NCBI GenBank assembly: GCA_964599895.1 | Contig: CAZRHT010000006.1 | Span: 1-64,000 of the forward strand | Direction of reading: 5' to 3' | Length of the DNA: 64,000 nt | Origin: UM-FILTER-49-7 sp964599895 | Lineage (GTDB): Bacteria; Acidobacteriota; Holophagae; Thermotomaculales; Thermotomaculaceae | Shown: one piece after another, positions 18,050-27,162 of the stretch | How the letters are laid out: each line of letters begins with the position of its first letter | Numbering within the stretch: the first letter of the stretch is position 1 | Translations under genes and position numbers: made by a program | Notes under the pieces: generated by a model | What the model was told of the DNA's origin: nothing | The model's database searches: none | Seen by the model: only the letters and a program-made list of their open reading frames with translations

Positions 18050-19021
18050 ATGAAACATGCTACCATTGCAGACATGGGAAGCGATTATGAATTTGACCTC
18101 ACAAAACTCAAAGAAGAAGATCTGAACCATACGGAACTTCTGAGTAAAGCGAAAGAAATCCTGGATACACACCATTTCCCCTTCACCTCAGTGCTCATTT
18201 TTGGCGACAGAAAGTTTGTACTGGGAAGAACAGGAAAGCAGAAGGTGTTTATCGAACCTCTCACCGGAATTTCCAGCCTTTTATCCAGTCGGGCAATGTA
18301 CACGAAACTCCAGAAGAACACACTTACACGTGTTCGAGGACTCAATCACAATGTACGTGGACCTCTCAGCGGAATTCGCAGCCGTCTGGAACTACTAATG
18401 AGGGAATTGGATGAATCACCGGAAGTCGTTCAAAATGATGCGGTTCAAATACCCGCTTCAAGGTTCAGGGACACGTTCCACAAGATTCTCCAGTCAGCAG
18501 ACAGTCTCCAAAAGCAGCTGACGGACTTTGAACAAGTGCTTTCGTGGCTTGATCCTGAACAGGATGTCACAATATTGTTACCCGGACAAGTGCTCGAGAC
18601 AATCCGGCAATACATGGTTACCGACCTTTTCGTGAAACGGAAAATTCAAATCATACTCCAACCTCAACCTCCCCTTCGGAGTATTACAATTCATCCCACT
18701 TTGTTTGTGGAGCCTGTCTTGCGGATTCTTGATAATGCAGTAGAATCTCTACGTTCACAAGAAGGCGGAACCATTCATATCACCGCTTCTTCTTCCGGGA
18801 GCGATTGTGTCCTTGAAATCAGAAATGATGGGCCTATGATTCCAGACGAATATCTTGAAAAGTATCTGTACGATCCTGGAATTGGACAATTTGAAGACGG
18901 GTTGGGCATGGGCTTGAGTTTCAGCAAATGGCTCATAGAACTTTCCGGAGGAGACTTGACTCTTCTGGAGAACAGAGACTCCAGAGTCAATTTTCGCCTC
19001 AGATACCCAAGAAAACCATGA
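18050..19021 (+). CDS. Soluble sensor histidine kinase
   Basis: 323-residue two-component kinase with no membrane segment. After a short N-terminal region (about 1-95) without a domain I recognise comes a HisKA helix with the phospho-accepting His in GLNHNVRGPLSGI. The HATPase domain follows, with N box ILDNAVESL and G box DGLGMGLSFSKWL. No response regulator is adjacent, so its partner is elsewhere. No clear ribosome site supports the ATG at 18050; the next in-frame ATG is at 18074. The stop overlaps tadA by four bases. The signal sensed cannot be inferred. Confidence 0.85.
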   Translation: MKHATIADMGSDYEFDLTKLKEEDLNHTELLSKAKEILDTHHFPFTSVLIFGDRKFVLGRTGKQKVFIEPLTGISSLLSSRAMYTKLQKNTLTRVRGLNHNVRGPLSGIRSRLELLMRELDESPEVVQNDAVQIPASRFRDTFHKILQSADSLQKQLTDFEQVLSWLDPEQDVTILLPGQVLETIRQYMVTDLFVKRKIQIILQPQPPLRSITIHPTLFVEPVLRILDNAVESLRSQEGGTIHITASSSGSDCVLEIRNDGPMIPDEYLEKYLYDPGIGQFEDGLGMGLSFSKWLIELSGGDLTLLENRDSRVNFRLRYPRKP

Positions 19022-19476
19022 AACACCTCGAATCCGACACATACTTTATGAGACTGGCACTGGAGCAAGCGGAACTCGCCTTTCAGGCCGATGAAGTACC
19101 AATCGGAGCCATAATAGTTGGAGAAAATGGTCTCATCTGCGGGAAAGGTTACAATTCTCCCATTTCATTAAGTGACCCCACGGCCCATGCCGAAATCATG
19201 GCGATTCGGGATGCCGGGGAATTTTTAAAAAATTATCGTCTTGCGGGATTAACCCTTTATGTCACTTTGGAACCATGTATAATGTGCTTTGGCGCAATGG
19301 TTCATTCTCGGATTTCCCGTCTTGTGTTTGGTACCTTGGATAAGCGAAGCGGTGTAACGCGGCGCCTTCCATTCGTAAACGAAATGAACCTGAACCACAC
19401 CTTCACCATCGATGGCCCCATCCTTGAAAATGAATGTGGTTCAATTCTGACAGAGTTTTTTAGAAACAGGCGCTGA
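19018..19476 (+). CDS. tadA: tRNA-specific adenosine deaminase TadA
   Basis: 152-residue zinc deaminase that converts A34 to inosine in tRNA-Arg(ACG). It keeps the active-site HAE in TAHAEIMAI and the zinc Cys pair in TLEPCIMCFGAM. The reading frame extends upstream to 18928, but the start at 19018 overlaps the kinase stop as ATGA and gives the normal family length. A tRNA gene lies six bases after its stop. Confidence 0.93.
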   Translation: MKHLESDTYFMRLALEQAELAFQADEVPIGAIIVGENGLICGKGYNSPISLSDPTAHAEIMAIRDAGEFLKNYRLAGLTLYVTLEPCIMCFGAMVHSRISRLVFGTLDKRSGVTRRLPFVNEMNLNHTFTIDGPILENECGSILTEFFRNRR

Positions 19477-19482
19477 CAAAGC

Positions 19483-19572
19483 GGAGGGGTGCCGGAGTGG
19501 TCGAACGGGGGCGACTCGAAATCGTCTGTCCGTTAGCGCGGACCGTGGGTTCGAATCCCACCTCCTCCGCCA
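19483..19572 (+). tRNA. tRNA-Ser(CGA)
   Basis: A complete 90-nt class II tRNA. The acceptor GGAGGGG pairs with CTCCTCC (one G-U), then discriminator G and an encoded CCA (19570-19572). The anticodon stem GGCGA/TCGTC holds loop CTCGAAA with anticodon CGA at 19517-19519, reading UCG. The long variable arm GTCCG/CGGAC is typical of serine, and the T arm contains GTTCGAATC. Confidence 0.96.
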
Positions 19573-19600
19573 GTTTTTAACATTCACAAGAGAATGTTAA

Positions 19601-19624
19601 GTCTGAGTCTGAGTCTGAGTTTGA
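19601..19624. repeat. Hexanucleotide tandem repeat (GTCTGA)
   Basis: Three perfect GTCTGA units and one variant GTTTGA follow the tRNA. An imperfect-use hairpin AACATTC/GAATGTT (19579-19598) precedes it without a T-run. The rest of the stretch up to lpxC shows nothing else. Confidence 0.8.
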
Positions 19625-19717
19625 GTATAAGTGCAGAATGGGAACATACAGGTAAACAGACACCTCTTTCATTATTCTGTCCACTCGCACTTTCATCTTA
19701 CAGTTTTTTTTAATGAA

Positions 19718-20802
19718 TCAGTAACTTGAAGGAACTTTGGCCAACTCTTCCAGTCCATCATGGTCTGCAATCTTCATTAGACTGGACAGGGGCACTATTT
19801 CAAATGCAGCCTCGCTTTCCCGAAGTTTCTTTGCCAATCCTGCGTGGATTTCGTGGCCTGCACGGTGTGCCACTACATGTCCCCGCAAAGTATAACCCAA
19901 CAAGCCCATATCACCCATCACATCCAGTATCTTATGGCGCACAAATTCGTCTCTAAAGCGCAGATGGGAATTCAAAACACGGTCCGTGTCAATTACTATG
20001 GCATTGTCAAGTGAACCGCCCAGAGCCAGGCCATTCTTTCTCAACATTTCAACGTCTTTTAAAAACCCGAATGTACGAGNNNNNNNNNNNNNNNNNNNNN
20101 NNNNNNNNNNNNNNNNNNNNNNNNNNNNNNNNNNNNNNNNNNNNNNNNNNNNNNNNNNNNNNNNNNNNNNNNNNNNNNNGCCAGGCCATTCTTTCTCAAC
20201 ATTTCAACGTCTTTTAAAAACCCGAATGTACGAGCGCCGGAAACTTCATTTTCAAATGTCTCGGCGTCATCGATCTCAATTGTTTTCTTCTGGGACCCCA
20301 CAACTGCGTGGTCAAATTCAATTGAATACGTGATTTGATAATTCTCTGATGGGTATACAGATACTCTTCGGTCTCCCGTGGCAAAATGAACTGGCTTCAC
20401 AATATTCAGGACTTTCTTTTCAGCATCACCATGGCGAACTCCCGCTTCGTTGATAAGATAAACAAAAGCGGAGGCACTGCCATCCATGATAGGGACTTCT
20501 TCGGCATCAATATCTACATATAAGTTGTCAATACCCAGTCCAATCAGAGTACCCAGAAGATGTTCAGTGGTCGCTATAGATACGCCATTGCGGCTGAGAT
20601 TGGTAGCATAGCTCAATCTGGAAGCATATTTGATATCCGCTTTTATGGGGTAGTAATTTAAATCCACGCGACGGAATACAATCCCGGTATTATCCGGGGC
20701 TGGCGTTAAAGCCAATTGTACCTTCTTCCCGGAATGTAACCCGATTCCTGAGCAACTAACCTGTGTAGCTATCGTTTTCTGCTTGAACTTCAACATAGAC
20801 AT
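19718..20802 (-). CDS. lpxC: UDP-3-O-acyl-N-acetylglucosamine deacetylase LpxC (split by false gap)
   Basis: Zinc deacetylase for the committed step of lipid A synthesis. The N-terminal part (20180-20802) has SGIGLHSGKKVQL, TTEHLLGTLIGLGIDN and PIMDGSASAFVYLI. The C-terminal part (19718-20079) has the zinc motif HKILDVMGDMGLLG and the catalytic-His region GHEIHAG. The two pieces share 55 bases. Removing one copy and the 100 N gives 930 bases, in frame, 309 residues, which is the standard LpxC length. The gene is therefore intact and the interruption is an assembly artefact. ATGs at 20802 and 20796 are alternatives. A strong hairpin lies 12 bases upstream, so it is probably transcribed separately from the subtilisin gene. 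Confidence 0.95.
20025..20079. repeat. 55-base contig overlap, copy 1
   Basis: Identical to 20180-20234 on the other side of the N run. An exact 55-base match at two contig ends is what a de Bruijn assembler with k near 55 leaves when a join is scaffolded but not merged. Confidence 0.95.
20080..20179. other. Scaffold gap (100 N), spurious
   Basis: Placeholder N run inside lpxC. The flanks overlap by 55 bases and the joined reading frame is exact, so no sequence is missing here. Confidence 0.95.
20180..20234. repeat. 55-base contig overlap, copy 2
   Basis: Second copy of the sequence at 20025-20079; not a biological repeat. Confidence 0.95.
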
Positions 20803-20813
20803 ATTTAGTAAGC

Positions 20814-20844
20814 AAGAACGGTGCCAGTTTCTGGCACCGTTCTT
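20814..20844 (-). terminator. Strong hairpin between the subtilisin gene and lpxC
   Basis: A perfect 14-bp stem (AAGAACGGTGCCAG and its complement) with a three-base loop, 75 bases beyond the subtilisin stop and 12 bases before lpxC. On the minus strand the 3' arm ends TTCTT; on the plus strand a better TTCTTTTCTT follows. Confidence 0.8.
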
Positions 20845-20918
20845 TTCTTACATTTACATTACAAATTTCAGATATTGTGTGGCTAATATACCACACACGT
20901 TTCTAAAAACTCCACACT

Positions 20919-23900
20919 TTATTGAAGTGCGTTTATCCCATATGAATACATAAAGTTCTGGTCACCGGAAATCTCAAATCCGATAATAGGAACATTAGAA
21001 GTCGCTTTGATCCATCGGATATCATCCGTAGCCGTTGAAAAGATGTCGTTAACACCCGTTCCACCCACTACTGAGACAAGACGCTTTCCCGCACCCAGAA
21101 TCTTTGTGGTATGGCCTACCTGCTCGCCCAACGCGTTATAACCGTTAATGGTGACACTTGCAGTGCTTCCGCTGGCGTTTAGGAGAACAATACCAGACCA
21201 CACTTTTGATGTCAGCTTGGGTGTGTATGGGTATACCAGACTTGTTGCGGCCGCCGAAGAAGGCTGTGCCTCAATACCCGCAAGAGCATCCTTAGAACTT
21301 GCATCGCCGGAAGAATCTATGCCGAAGAGTTCATAACCGGTGATCGGGGCATCGGCAGTAATTCTAATCCAGCTAACACCATTCGGGTACTCTCCGTCCC
21401 CCCAGAAGGACTGTACCAGTTTCGCCAGTTTTTCTCCTGCAGCCATCGTAAACGTGGCGGTGGTCAATGCCGTACCATTGTCATCATATGGTGTCATGGT
21501 AATACTGACAGTGCTGGCATTGGGGTTGTTCAATGCAATACCCGTCCACCACAACCAGCTCGTGTCAACATGCTGAATGATAATCTCAGTTGAGGTTTCT
21601 CCGGTCAGCAGCAAAGCAGCCGACTGGTTCAGGTTGGCATTTTTCTGCGTGAACACCTCCATACCCAGAATTCCCTTGTTGCTGGTAATCTCCCCCCACC
21701 AGTGTGAAGGCTCAGAAGCGCTGAAGGGATAGGTCCCATCATAGAGCCCGTCGATCACATTAACAAAATCAGACATCTCCATTCCGGAAAAATTTGGGAT
21801 CGCCAATGCCGAACCACCCTGGGGCGTAAATTGAACGGCCAGACTGCCATCACCGGGGTTCACGAGCCCAATCATTGTATCCCATTGCGTTGTTTGCTCC
21901 GCAATATGCGGAACGTAAAGACTGGTTGAGAGCGTACTGGTTCCGGGAATTGCAACCGCTGTTTTCTGGTCTCCATCCGCAGCCACTTTCTTAATCTCCG
22001 CGAACGCCTTCACCTCACGGTTCGACGTCACTACTGCCCATCCATTGTCGGATGGATAGAGATTGTTGCTGGCCGGGAAAATTCGGCAGCCATTTGCTTT
22101 CAATGTCCATTCTATCGGTGTTTGAACAATCTGTCCCCCTTCCGTCTTCTTATAGAAAAGAACGACGACTTTTGCAGGTGAGGAACTTGGATTCACAACG
22201 TAAACGTTGGTAAGGTATTCTGCTTCCCGGTCGAAATCGGTAAGAGTCAAGGGGATATAGACTTTGTTCGTGTAAGTGGGAATATTGTAAGGATCCGTCG
22301 CATTCACAGGGTCTGTGCTTGGGTTGGCATTCAATTCATCTCCGTCATTCACGCCATCACCGTCTGTGTCGGCGACAAAGGGATCAGAATGTACGAAAAC
22401 TTCATCACTCTTTATAACACCATCTGAGTCATTATCGGATGCACTGCCCGCCGCTGCGAGAGCCGTATCATCCTTGAATCGTCCAAAATACGGGATTGTA
22501 TAGGTGTTTCCATAGTTGTCGTACAATTCAATGTAACCCTGCAGATCACTGTCCACAGGACCCTGATAACTGGCATCCAGGGTAATTGTACCGGATTCTC
22601 CGGGCGCCAGGGTGATGTCCGCCGACGACGCCAGCGAGGCACTCACCTGGCTATTGTCCACCAGCTTAATCATTGAAGAGGACAGCGTGAGATCGGTACT
22701 TCCTATATTCTTTACTGTCACGTCGGCACTGACATTTCCGGAAGCCTTTGCCGAAGTTACACTTACTTTACCAAAACCGATGGAGTTGGGAACAACCGTA
22801 ATGTGCGTCAGCATAGCACGTTCCATGTTTACGCGCCCGGATCCGGCGAAAACAGGTGCCGCAAGTCCACCGCGATAGACCAGATAATCCAACCCTCTTT
22901 CCGTCTGGAAGTAATTCTGCGTAAAATCAGCCGTACAGCACAGTACGCCCTTCAGCTCAGCAGCATTGAGAGTCGGGTACAGTTGTTTTAGGACCGCCAT
23001 GTATCCGGCCGTCAACGGGGAAGAAAAGCTGGTACCCGCTGCCAGAGTGGTAAATCCGCTCACATCGTACATTGTCAATTCCTGACCTGAATCCGGGTCA
23101 GTCTGTGAATTGTTTGCCTGAGTGGCCAGCGTCAGCTGGTTACCGACTGCCGCCACATCCGGCTTCAGGTTGTAGTCAATTGCGGTGGGGCCAAAGGAAG
23201 AAAAGGTCGATTTGTACCCGGAACTCTGGTTCGGGTATAGGGTCCCAAATGATGCCTGCACATCATCCCCATTATCCAGCATCTGGATAATCTGCTGACC
23301 GTTTTCCTGAGTAATGAAATAGCCCGGAATCGTTGTCGGATAGTCTTGCATACATGTTATGTCGTCCATACTCATTGTGACTAACGCATTGCCGGCTACA
23401 TTGTTGTAGACAATCACACCGACAGCTCCCGCCTGTTCCGCATTGTAGATTTTCTGACAGAAATTGCAGGACCCCCTTTTGATCAGCGCCATCTTTCCGG
23501 ATAAATCAGCTGATCCGAAACTCATACATCCTTCCGAAGTTACTCCAAGATCCGCAATGTTCACCACCGGATACGGTCCAAACTGGCTTAATGTTTGCGA
23601 AACCTTGGTATCTCTTCCATATGAAAACGCCTGGAGATTTTCCGGGACTGCGGAATCGGAAGAACTGATTGTCCCCACGGACTGCAAGTTCCGGCCATTG
23701 TCCACTGCTCCCACAGTAACTGCACTGGGCGCAATACCCGGCGTCCCGACACTCTGCTCAGCAAGCCGAAAGGTTTCCCATTTAGGAGTTCCATCATCAT
23801 TCTCATCCACATAATAGCCTTCGTTACCGGATGAAATACAAACCATGGTTCCAGCTTGTACCGCAGTTTCAATCGCGTCAACTTCGTCATCACCGTCTAT

Positions 23901-24752
23901 ACCCATAGCTGTTCCGCCAAGGCTCAGATTGATCACATCCATACCATCCGCAACGGCCGCATTTATGCCCGCAATAATTGACATCTGAGGGGCGCCTGGC
24001 TGGCCTGTCGTCGTATCGTTACGGTTGAATACCTTGTAGTTCCCGATATAAGCGCCGGAGGCGCTTCCTTTCAATGTGAAAGAATAAGGACCATATGTCA
24101 TATCTACTTCGCGGCCCGCAGCAGCCGAAGCGGAGGCACTGCCATGACCGAAATGGTCATTGGCACTACTGTCGTTTCCGAAGTTCTTAGCGACAATCAC
24201 CTTGTTGTTTGTTAAAGCTGTATCGCTGCTACCACCGGGATCAAATCCTGCCGGATAGGTGTAACCGGTATCATCAAACATAGGGTTCGTGATATCAATA
24301 CCGGTATCAAGAATACCAATCTTCATGCCCTTACCGGTTTCACTGGGCGAGAGGTTCAGATGATCACGAAGGATATTCATTCTGGATACGCGGTCCGCCA
24401 TGTCCAGGGTCAGATGATATTTGACTTTGTTTTCTTTTACCCGAAGAACGCCGGGATGGGACTGTACTTTCTCCACATCCTTTTCGTCAATGGACACAAG
24501 AACTGCATTTGCCACCAGAGCCACACTCATCTTCACTTTGCCATGCAGTTTCTTTTCCACGAAACTTTGAAGCTCTGCCTGCTGATCCAGTACTTCTTTC
24601 ATCTGCACTGATGCGGCCTTGCTGCGCAGGTTGGTCTTAACAACTTTTGCAACCGGGGCTTTTTTCAACACGACGATGTAATCTTTCACGGCTGCCTTTG
24701 CCGATACAACGGCAAATCCAATCCCTAATACCAGAACAAGAAATCTCTTCAT
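20919..24752 (-). CDS. Secreted subtilisin-like protease with PA, calcium-repeat and four C-terminal tandem domains
   Basis: 1277-residue S8 protease. The start is the ATG at 24752 (GGAGGGG upstream); a GTG two codons earlier is less likely. The signal peptide is about residues 1-20, followed by an I9-type propeptide (about 23-115). The triad is Asp149 (GILDTGID), His203 (HFGHGSAS) and Ser575 (GTSFSSP). A protease-associated domain is inserted at about 395-505. DxDxDG-type thrombospondin-3 calcium repeats lie at about 772-815. The last 445 residues form four tandem units of 105-115 residues, each ending in a variant of PIxGxEIxG (KAFAEI, GILGMEVF, PITGYELF, PIIGFEIS). No sorting signal is evident. 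It follows the TPR gene by about 30 bases. Confidence 0.92.
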   Translation of the reverse strand: MKRFLVLVLGIGFAVVSAKAAVKDYIVVLKKAPVAKVVKTNLRSKAASVQMKEVLDQQAELQSFVEKKLHGKVKMSVALVANAVLVSIDEKDVEKVQSHPGVLRVKENKVKYHLTLDMADRVSRMNILRDHLNLSPSETGKGMKIGILDTGIDITNPMFDDTGYTYPAGFDPGGSSDTALTNNKVIVAKNFGNDSSANDHFGHGSASASAAAGREVDMTYGPYSFTLKGSASGAYIGNYKVFNRNDTTTGQPGAPQMSIIAGINAAVADGMDVINLSLGGTAMGIDGDDEVDAIETAVQAGTMVCISSGNEGYYVDENDDGTPKWETFRLAEQSVGTPGIAPSAVTVGAVDNGRNLQSVGTISSSDSAVPENLQAFSYGRDTKVSQTLSQFGPYPVVNIADLGVTSEGCMSFGSADLSGKMALIKRGSCNFCQKIYNAEQAGAVGVIVYNNVAGNALVTMSMDDITCMQDYPTTIPGYFITQENGQQIIQMLDNGDDVQASFGTLYPNQSSGYKSTFSSFGPTAIDYNLKPDVAAVGNQLTLATQANNSQTDPDSGQELTMYDVSGFTTLAAGTSFSSPLTAGYMAVLKQLYPTLNAAELKGVLCCTADFTQNYFQTERGLDYLVYRGGLAAPVFAGSGRVNMERAMLTHITVVPNSIGFGKVSVTSAKASGNVSADVTVKNIGSTDLTLSSSMIKLVDNSQVSASLASSADITLAPGESGTITLDASYQGPVDSDLQGYIELYDNYGNTYTIPYFGRFKDDTALAAAGSASDNDSDGVIKSDEVFVHSDPFVADTDGDGVNDGDELNANPSTDPVNATDPYNIPTYTNKVYIPLTLTDFDREAEYLTNVYVVNPSSSPAKVVVLFYKKTEGGQIVQTPIEWTLKANGCRIFPASNNLYPSDNGWAVVTSNREVKAFAEIKKVAADGDQKTAVAIPGTSTLSTSLYVPHIAEQTTQWDTMIGLVNPGDGSLAVQFTPQGGSALAIPNFSGMEMSDFVNVIDGLYDGTYPFSASEPSHWWGEITSNKGILGMEVFTQKNANLNQSAALLLTGETSTEIIIQHVDTSWLWWTGIALNNPNASTVSITMTPYDDNGTALTTATFTMAAGEKLAKLVQSFWGDGEYPNGVSWIRITADAPITGYELFGIDSSGDASSKDALAGIEAQPSSAAATSLVYPYTPKLTSKVWSGIVLLNASGSTASVTINGYNALGEQVGHTTKILGAGKRLVSVVGGTGVNDIFSTATDDIRWIKATSNVPIIGFEISGDQNFMYSYGINALQ

Positions 24753-24783
24753 ATTCACTCCCCTCCTTTTGAGAACATCTAAA

Positions 24784-25731
24784 TCATTTCTGCTGCATCG
24801 ATTTCAGTGCAGTGACAAACTGCTTGCATTCCTCAGCATGTTTACCGGTCGGTTCAATTTCAAGGTATTTCTGAAGATTTTCAATACTTTTCGCGTAATC
24901 TCCGCCTCTCATAAAGCATACTCCCAGCTGGTAGTAACTGTCTGCAAATTTCGGATTCGCACTGATGGCTTTAGCAAGAAGCTCTTTTGCCTTCGTGTCG
25001 TCCCCCGCATTGATTGCTTCAGCCGCCTGGTTGTAATATTCACCGGCCGACACGGAGCCCCTGCTTTCCGCTTCCTTCAGGTATTTCTGGTAGTTCTTGG
25101 TATCGCCTTTTCGTTTGTACAGCTCTGCCAGCATCGAATAAGCGCTGTCCATGTCGGGGTTCACCTGGAGAGCCTTATCCAGGTACTTCTGAGCTTTGTC
25201 CAGATTATTATTTTTCAGTTCAATTCTACCGGCATGGAAAAGTGCCGGAGCCAATTCAGGATCCAATTGGATTGCTTCTGTCAGTTTAGGCATTGCCTCC
25301 TTGTCCTTACCATCTTTCATCAATGGCACCGCTTCATTGAACAGCACAACAGCTTTATCCTTACCTGTCAGTTTTGATTCCGCTTCCTTCATCGCCTCAT
25401 CAGAAGATATCAACTTGATTTCGATCACTTTCCGGTCACTGAGTTTCGGCTTGAACTTATATGAATAACTCTGGTATCCATCTTTTGTAAACACCGCTTC
25501 GTAGTGATCAAATCTCAGCACAGTCTTCGCCTTGCCGTGCTTATCCGTTGTCAACTCAACCTTGAAACTCCCTGCCTTTTCGCTTGTAACTACAACCTGA
25601 GCACCTTCAACCGCGTGCCCATGCCCATCTGTTACATGAAAAGTCACCTGTCCCGCCGTCAGGCCCGCTAATGCACTTGTTGATACTACAAAAACAATAG
25701 ACAACGCCATTAAGGTCGCAAATTTTCTCAT
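24784..25731 (-). CDS. Secreted TPR protein with N-terminal Ig-like domain
   Basis: 315-residue exported protein. The start at 25731 is preferred because GGAGAAGAT precedes it; the ATG at 25752 lies inside the end of rimO. The signal peptide is about 1-22. Residues about 28-105 read like a carboxypeptidase-regulatory or bacterial Ig-like beta domain (VTFHVTDGHGHAVEGAQV, TDKHGKAKTVL). From about 120 onward there are roughly five TPR units (DPELAPALFHAGRIEL, NPDMDSAYSMLAELY, NPKFADSYYQLGVCF). It is probably a periplasmic scaffold. Its position directly before the protease gene suggests co-expression; a partnership is inference. Confidence 0.82.
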   Translation of the reverse strand: MRKFATLMALSIVFVVSTSALAGLTAGQVTFHVTDGHGHAVEGAQVVVTSEKAGSFKVELTTDKHGKAKTVLRFDHYEAVFTKDGYQSYSYKFKPKLSDRKVIEIKLISSDEAMKEAESKLTGKDKAVVLFNEAVPLMKDGKDKEAMPKLTEAIQLDPELAPALFHAGRIELKNNNLDKAQKYLDKALQVNPDMDSAYSMLAELYKRKGDTKNYQKYLKEAESRGSVSAGEYYNQAAEAINAGDDTKAKELLAKAISANPKFADSYYQLGVCFMRGGDYAKSIENLQKYLEIEPTGKHAEECKQFVTALKSMQQK

Positions 25732-25748
25732 ATCTTCTCCTTCCATTT

Positions 25749-27068
25749 TCAAATAATTCTTCCAACCAGATCATAAAACAGTGCCTGCTGAATTTCAACA
25801 AGCTTCTTCTCTCCCACACACGCCTCACCGTCATTGATCAGCACGATGCCATCAATATCCGGCGCCTGCCCAATGTGACGCCCCTGCAGCAGCAATTCTG
25901 TTTCTTCTGAAAAGCCCTCGACTATCACCTCCAGGCTTTGACCAACAAGCTTTCGATTCAACTCATGTGATATCTCTTTCTGCGCCTCCATTATAACAGA
26001 AGACCGTTCCAGTTTCACTGCTTCAGAGACTGTATCTCTCAGGGGAAAAGCAGGGGTTCCTTCCTCTCTCGAATATGTAAATACACCAAGATGGTGAAAT
26101 CTTGCTTCTCTAACAAAAGACAATAGTTGTTCTATATCTTCATCCGTTTCTCCGGGGTATCCTACAATTAGAGATGTCCTAACGAACACGCCTGGGATGC
26201 GATCACGAATTTTCTCCAGCAATCGGAGGTAACTCTCCCTGCCTCCCGTGCGTCGCATGCTTTTCAATAAATGATCTGAACTGTGCTGTAAGGGGATGTC
26301 TACGTATGGACAAATCTTCTCTGATCCTGCGATCACGTCCACTAATCGGTCACTCACTTTGCCAGGAAACATGTACATGGGCCGAATCCAGCCCACATTC
26401 TCTATCTTTTCCAATTCTTCAAGCAGATCACACAACCCGTCTGTAAGTCCGAGATCACGCCCGTAAGACGTCCCATCCTGAGCGACAAGAATCAATTCCT
26501 GTGTTCCGCTTTCGGTCAACGCCGTCGCCTCCTCCACGATGTCCTCAATGCCACGGCTTCTCTGCTTTCCCCTGATTTTTGGAATCGCACAAAAAGAACA
26601 GCTATGATCACATCCATCGGCAATTTTCAGATAAGCGTATCCGATACCCGTGGAAACTGCCCGCGGAGATATATGGGAGTAAATGTAGGTCGGTGATTCA
26701 GAAATTTCCGGTGAACTCTCTTTCCCGAGAAACTCTGCAATATTTTCAACATCATCAATACCAGACAAGATATCAATCTCGGGGATTTCATGCTTCAGGG
26801 CATTCGGATAGCGTTGGGCCAGACATCCCGCAACCACCAGTTTTCCAATCTTTCCAGCCTCTTTGGCGTCAACAGCCTCCATAATCCAACTTATTGATTC
26901 TTCCTTTGCCGACTGGATAAACCCGCATGTATTCAGAATTAGCACGTCAACGAAACCGTTGCTTTCCACTACCGGGGTGTACCCTTTTTCAATAAGAGTC
27001 CCTGCAATAACCTCTGAGTCTACCGTATTTTTAGGACATCCAAGGGAAATCAGTCGAAATGTTTTCAA
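25749..27068 (-). CDS. rimO: Ribosomal protein S12 methylthiotransferase RimO
   Basis: 439-residue radical-SAM enzyme that methylthiolates Asp88 of ribosomal protein S12. The N-terminal UPF0004 domain shows SLGCPKNTVDSE, ILNTCGFIQSAKEES and a third Cys in VAGCLAQRY. The radical SAM site is CDHSCSFCAIPKIRG. A C-terminal TRAM domain follows from about residue 370. The SLGCPKN opening separates RimO from MiaB. Asp-containing TRAM and length are normal. It lies between asnS and the TPR gene on the minus strand. Confidence 0.95.
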   Translation of the reverse strand: MKTFRLISLGCPKNTVDSEVIAGTLIEKGYTPVVESNGFVDVLILNTCGFIQSAKEESISWIMEAVDAKEAGKIGKLVVAGCLAQRYPNALKHEIPEIDILSGIDDVENIAEFLGKESSPEISESPTYIYSHISPRAVSTGIGYAYLKIADGCDHSCSFCAIPKIRGKQRSRGIEDIVEEATALTESGTQELILVAQDGTSYGRDLGLTDGLCDLLEELEKIENVGWIRPMYMFPGKVSDRLVDVIAGSEKICPYVDIPLQHSSDHLLKSMRRTGGRESYLRLLEKIRDRIPGVFVRTSLIVGYPGETDEDIEQLLSFVREARFHHLGVFTYSREEGTPAFPLRDTVSEAVKLERSSVIMEAQKEISHELNRKLVGQSLEVIVEGFSEETELLLQGRHIGQAPDIDGIVLINDGEACVGEKKLVEIQQALFYDLVGRII

Positions 27069-27162
27069 AAAAGACAGTTCCTCCGGAAAGCAAAATTTGC
27101 CCGGGTCAAACCGGGCGATCGCAAATCATTTTACGGTTCAATTTTATGCACAATCTTCCGCC

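Noticed and set aside
19579..19598. Hairpin after tRNA-Ser as a terminator
   Set aside because: Weak A/T-rich 7-bp stem with no T-run after it; the TTTTT lies before the stem.
19601..19624. GTCTGA repeats as a CRISPR-like array
   Set aside because: Units are six bases with no spacers; this is a simple tandem repeat.
20025..20234. A genuine direct repeat or insertion-element target duplication in lpxC
   Set aside because: The copies abut the N run exactly and collapsing them gives a perfect LpxC frame, so it is a contig overlap.
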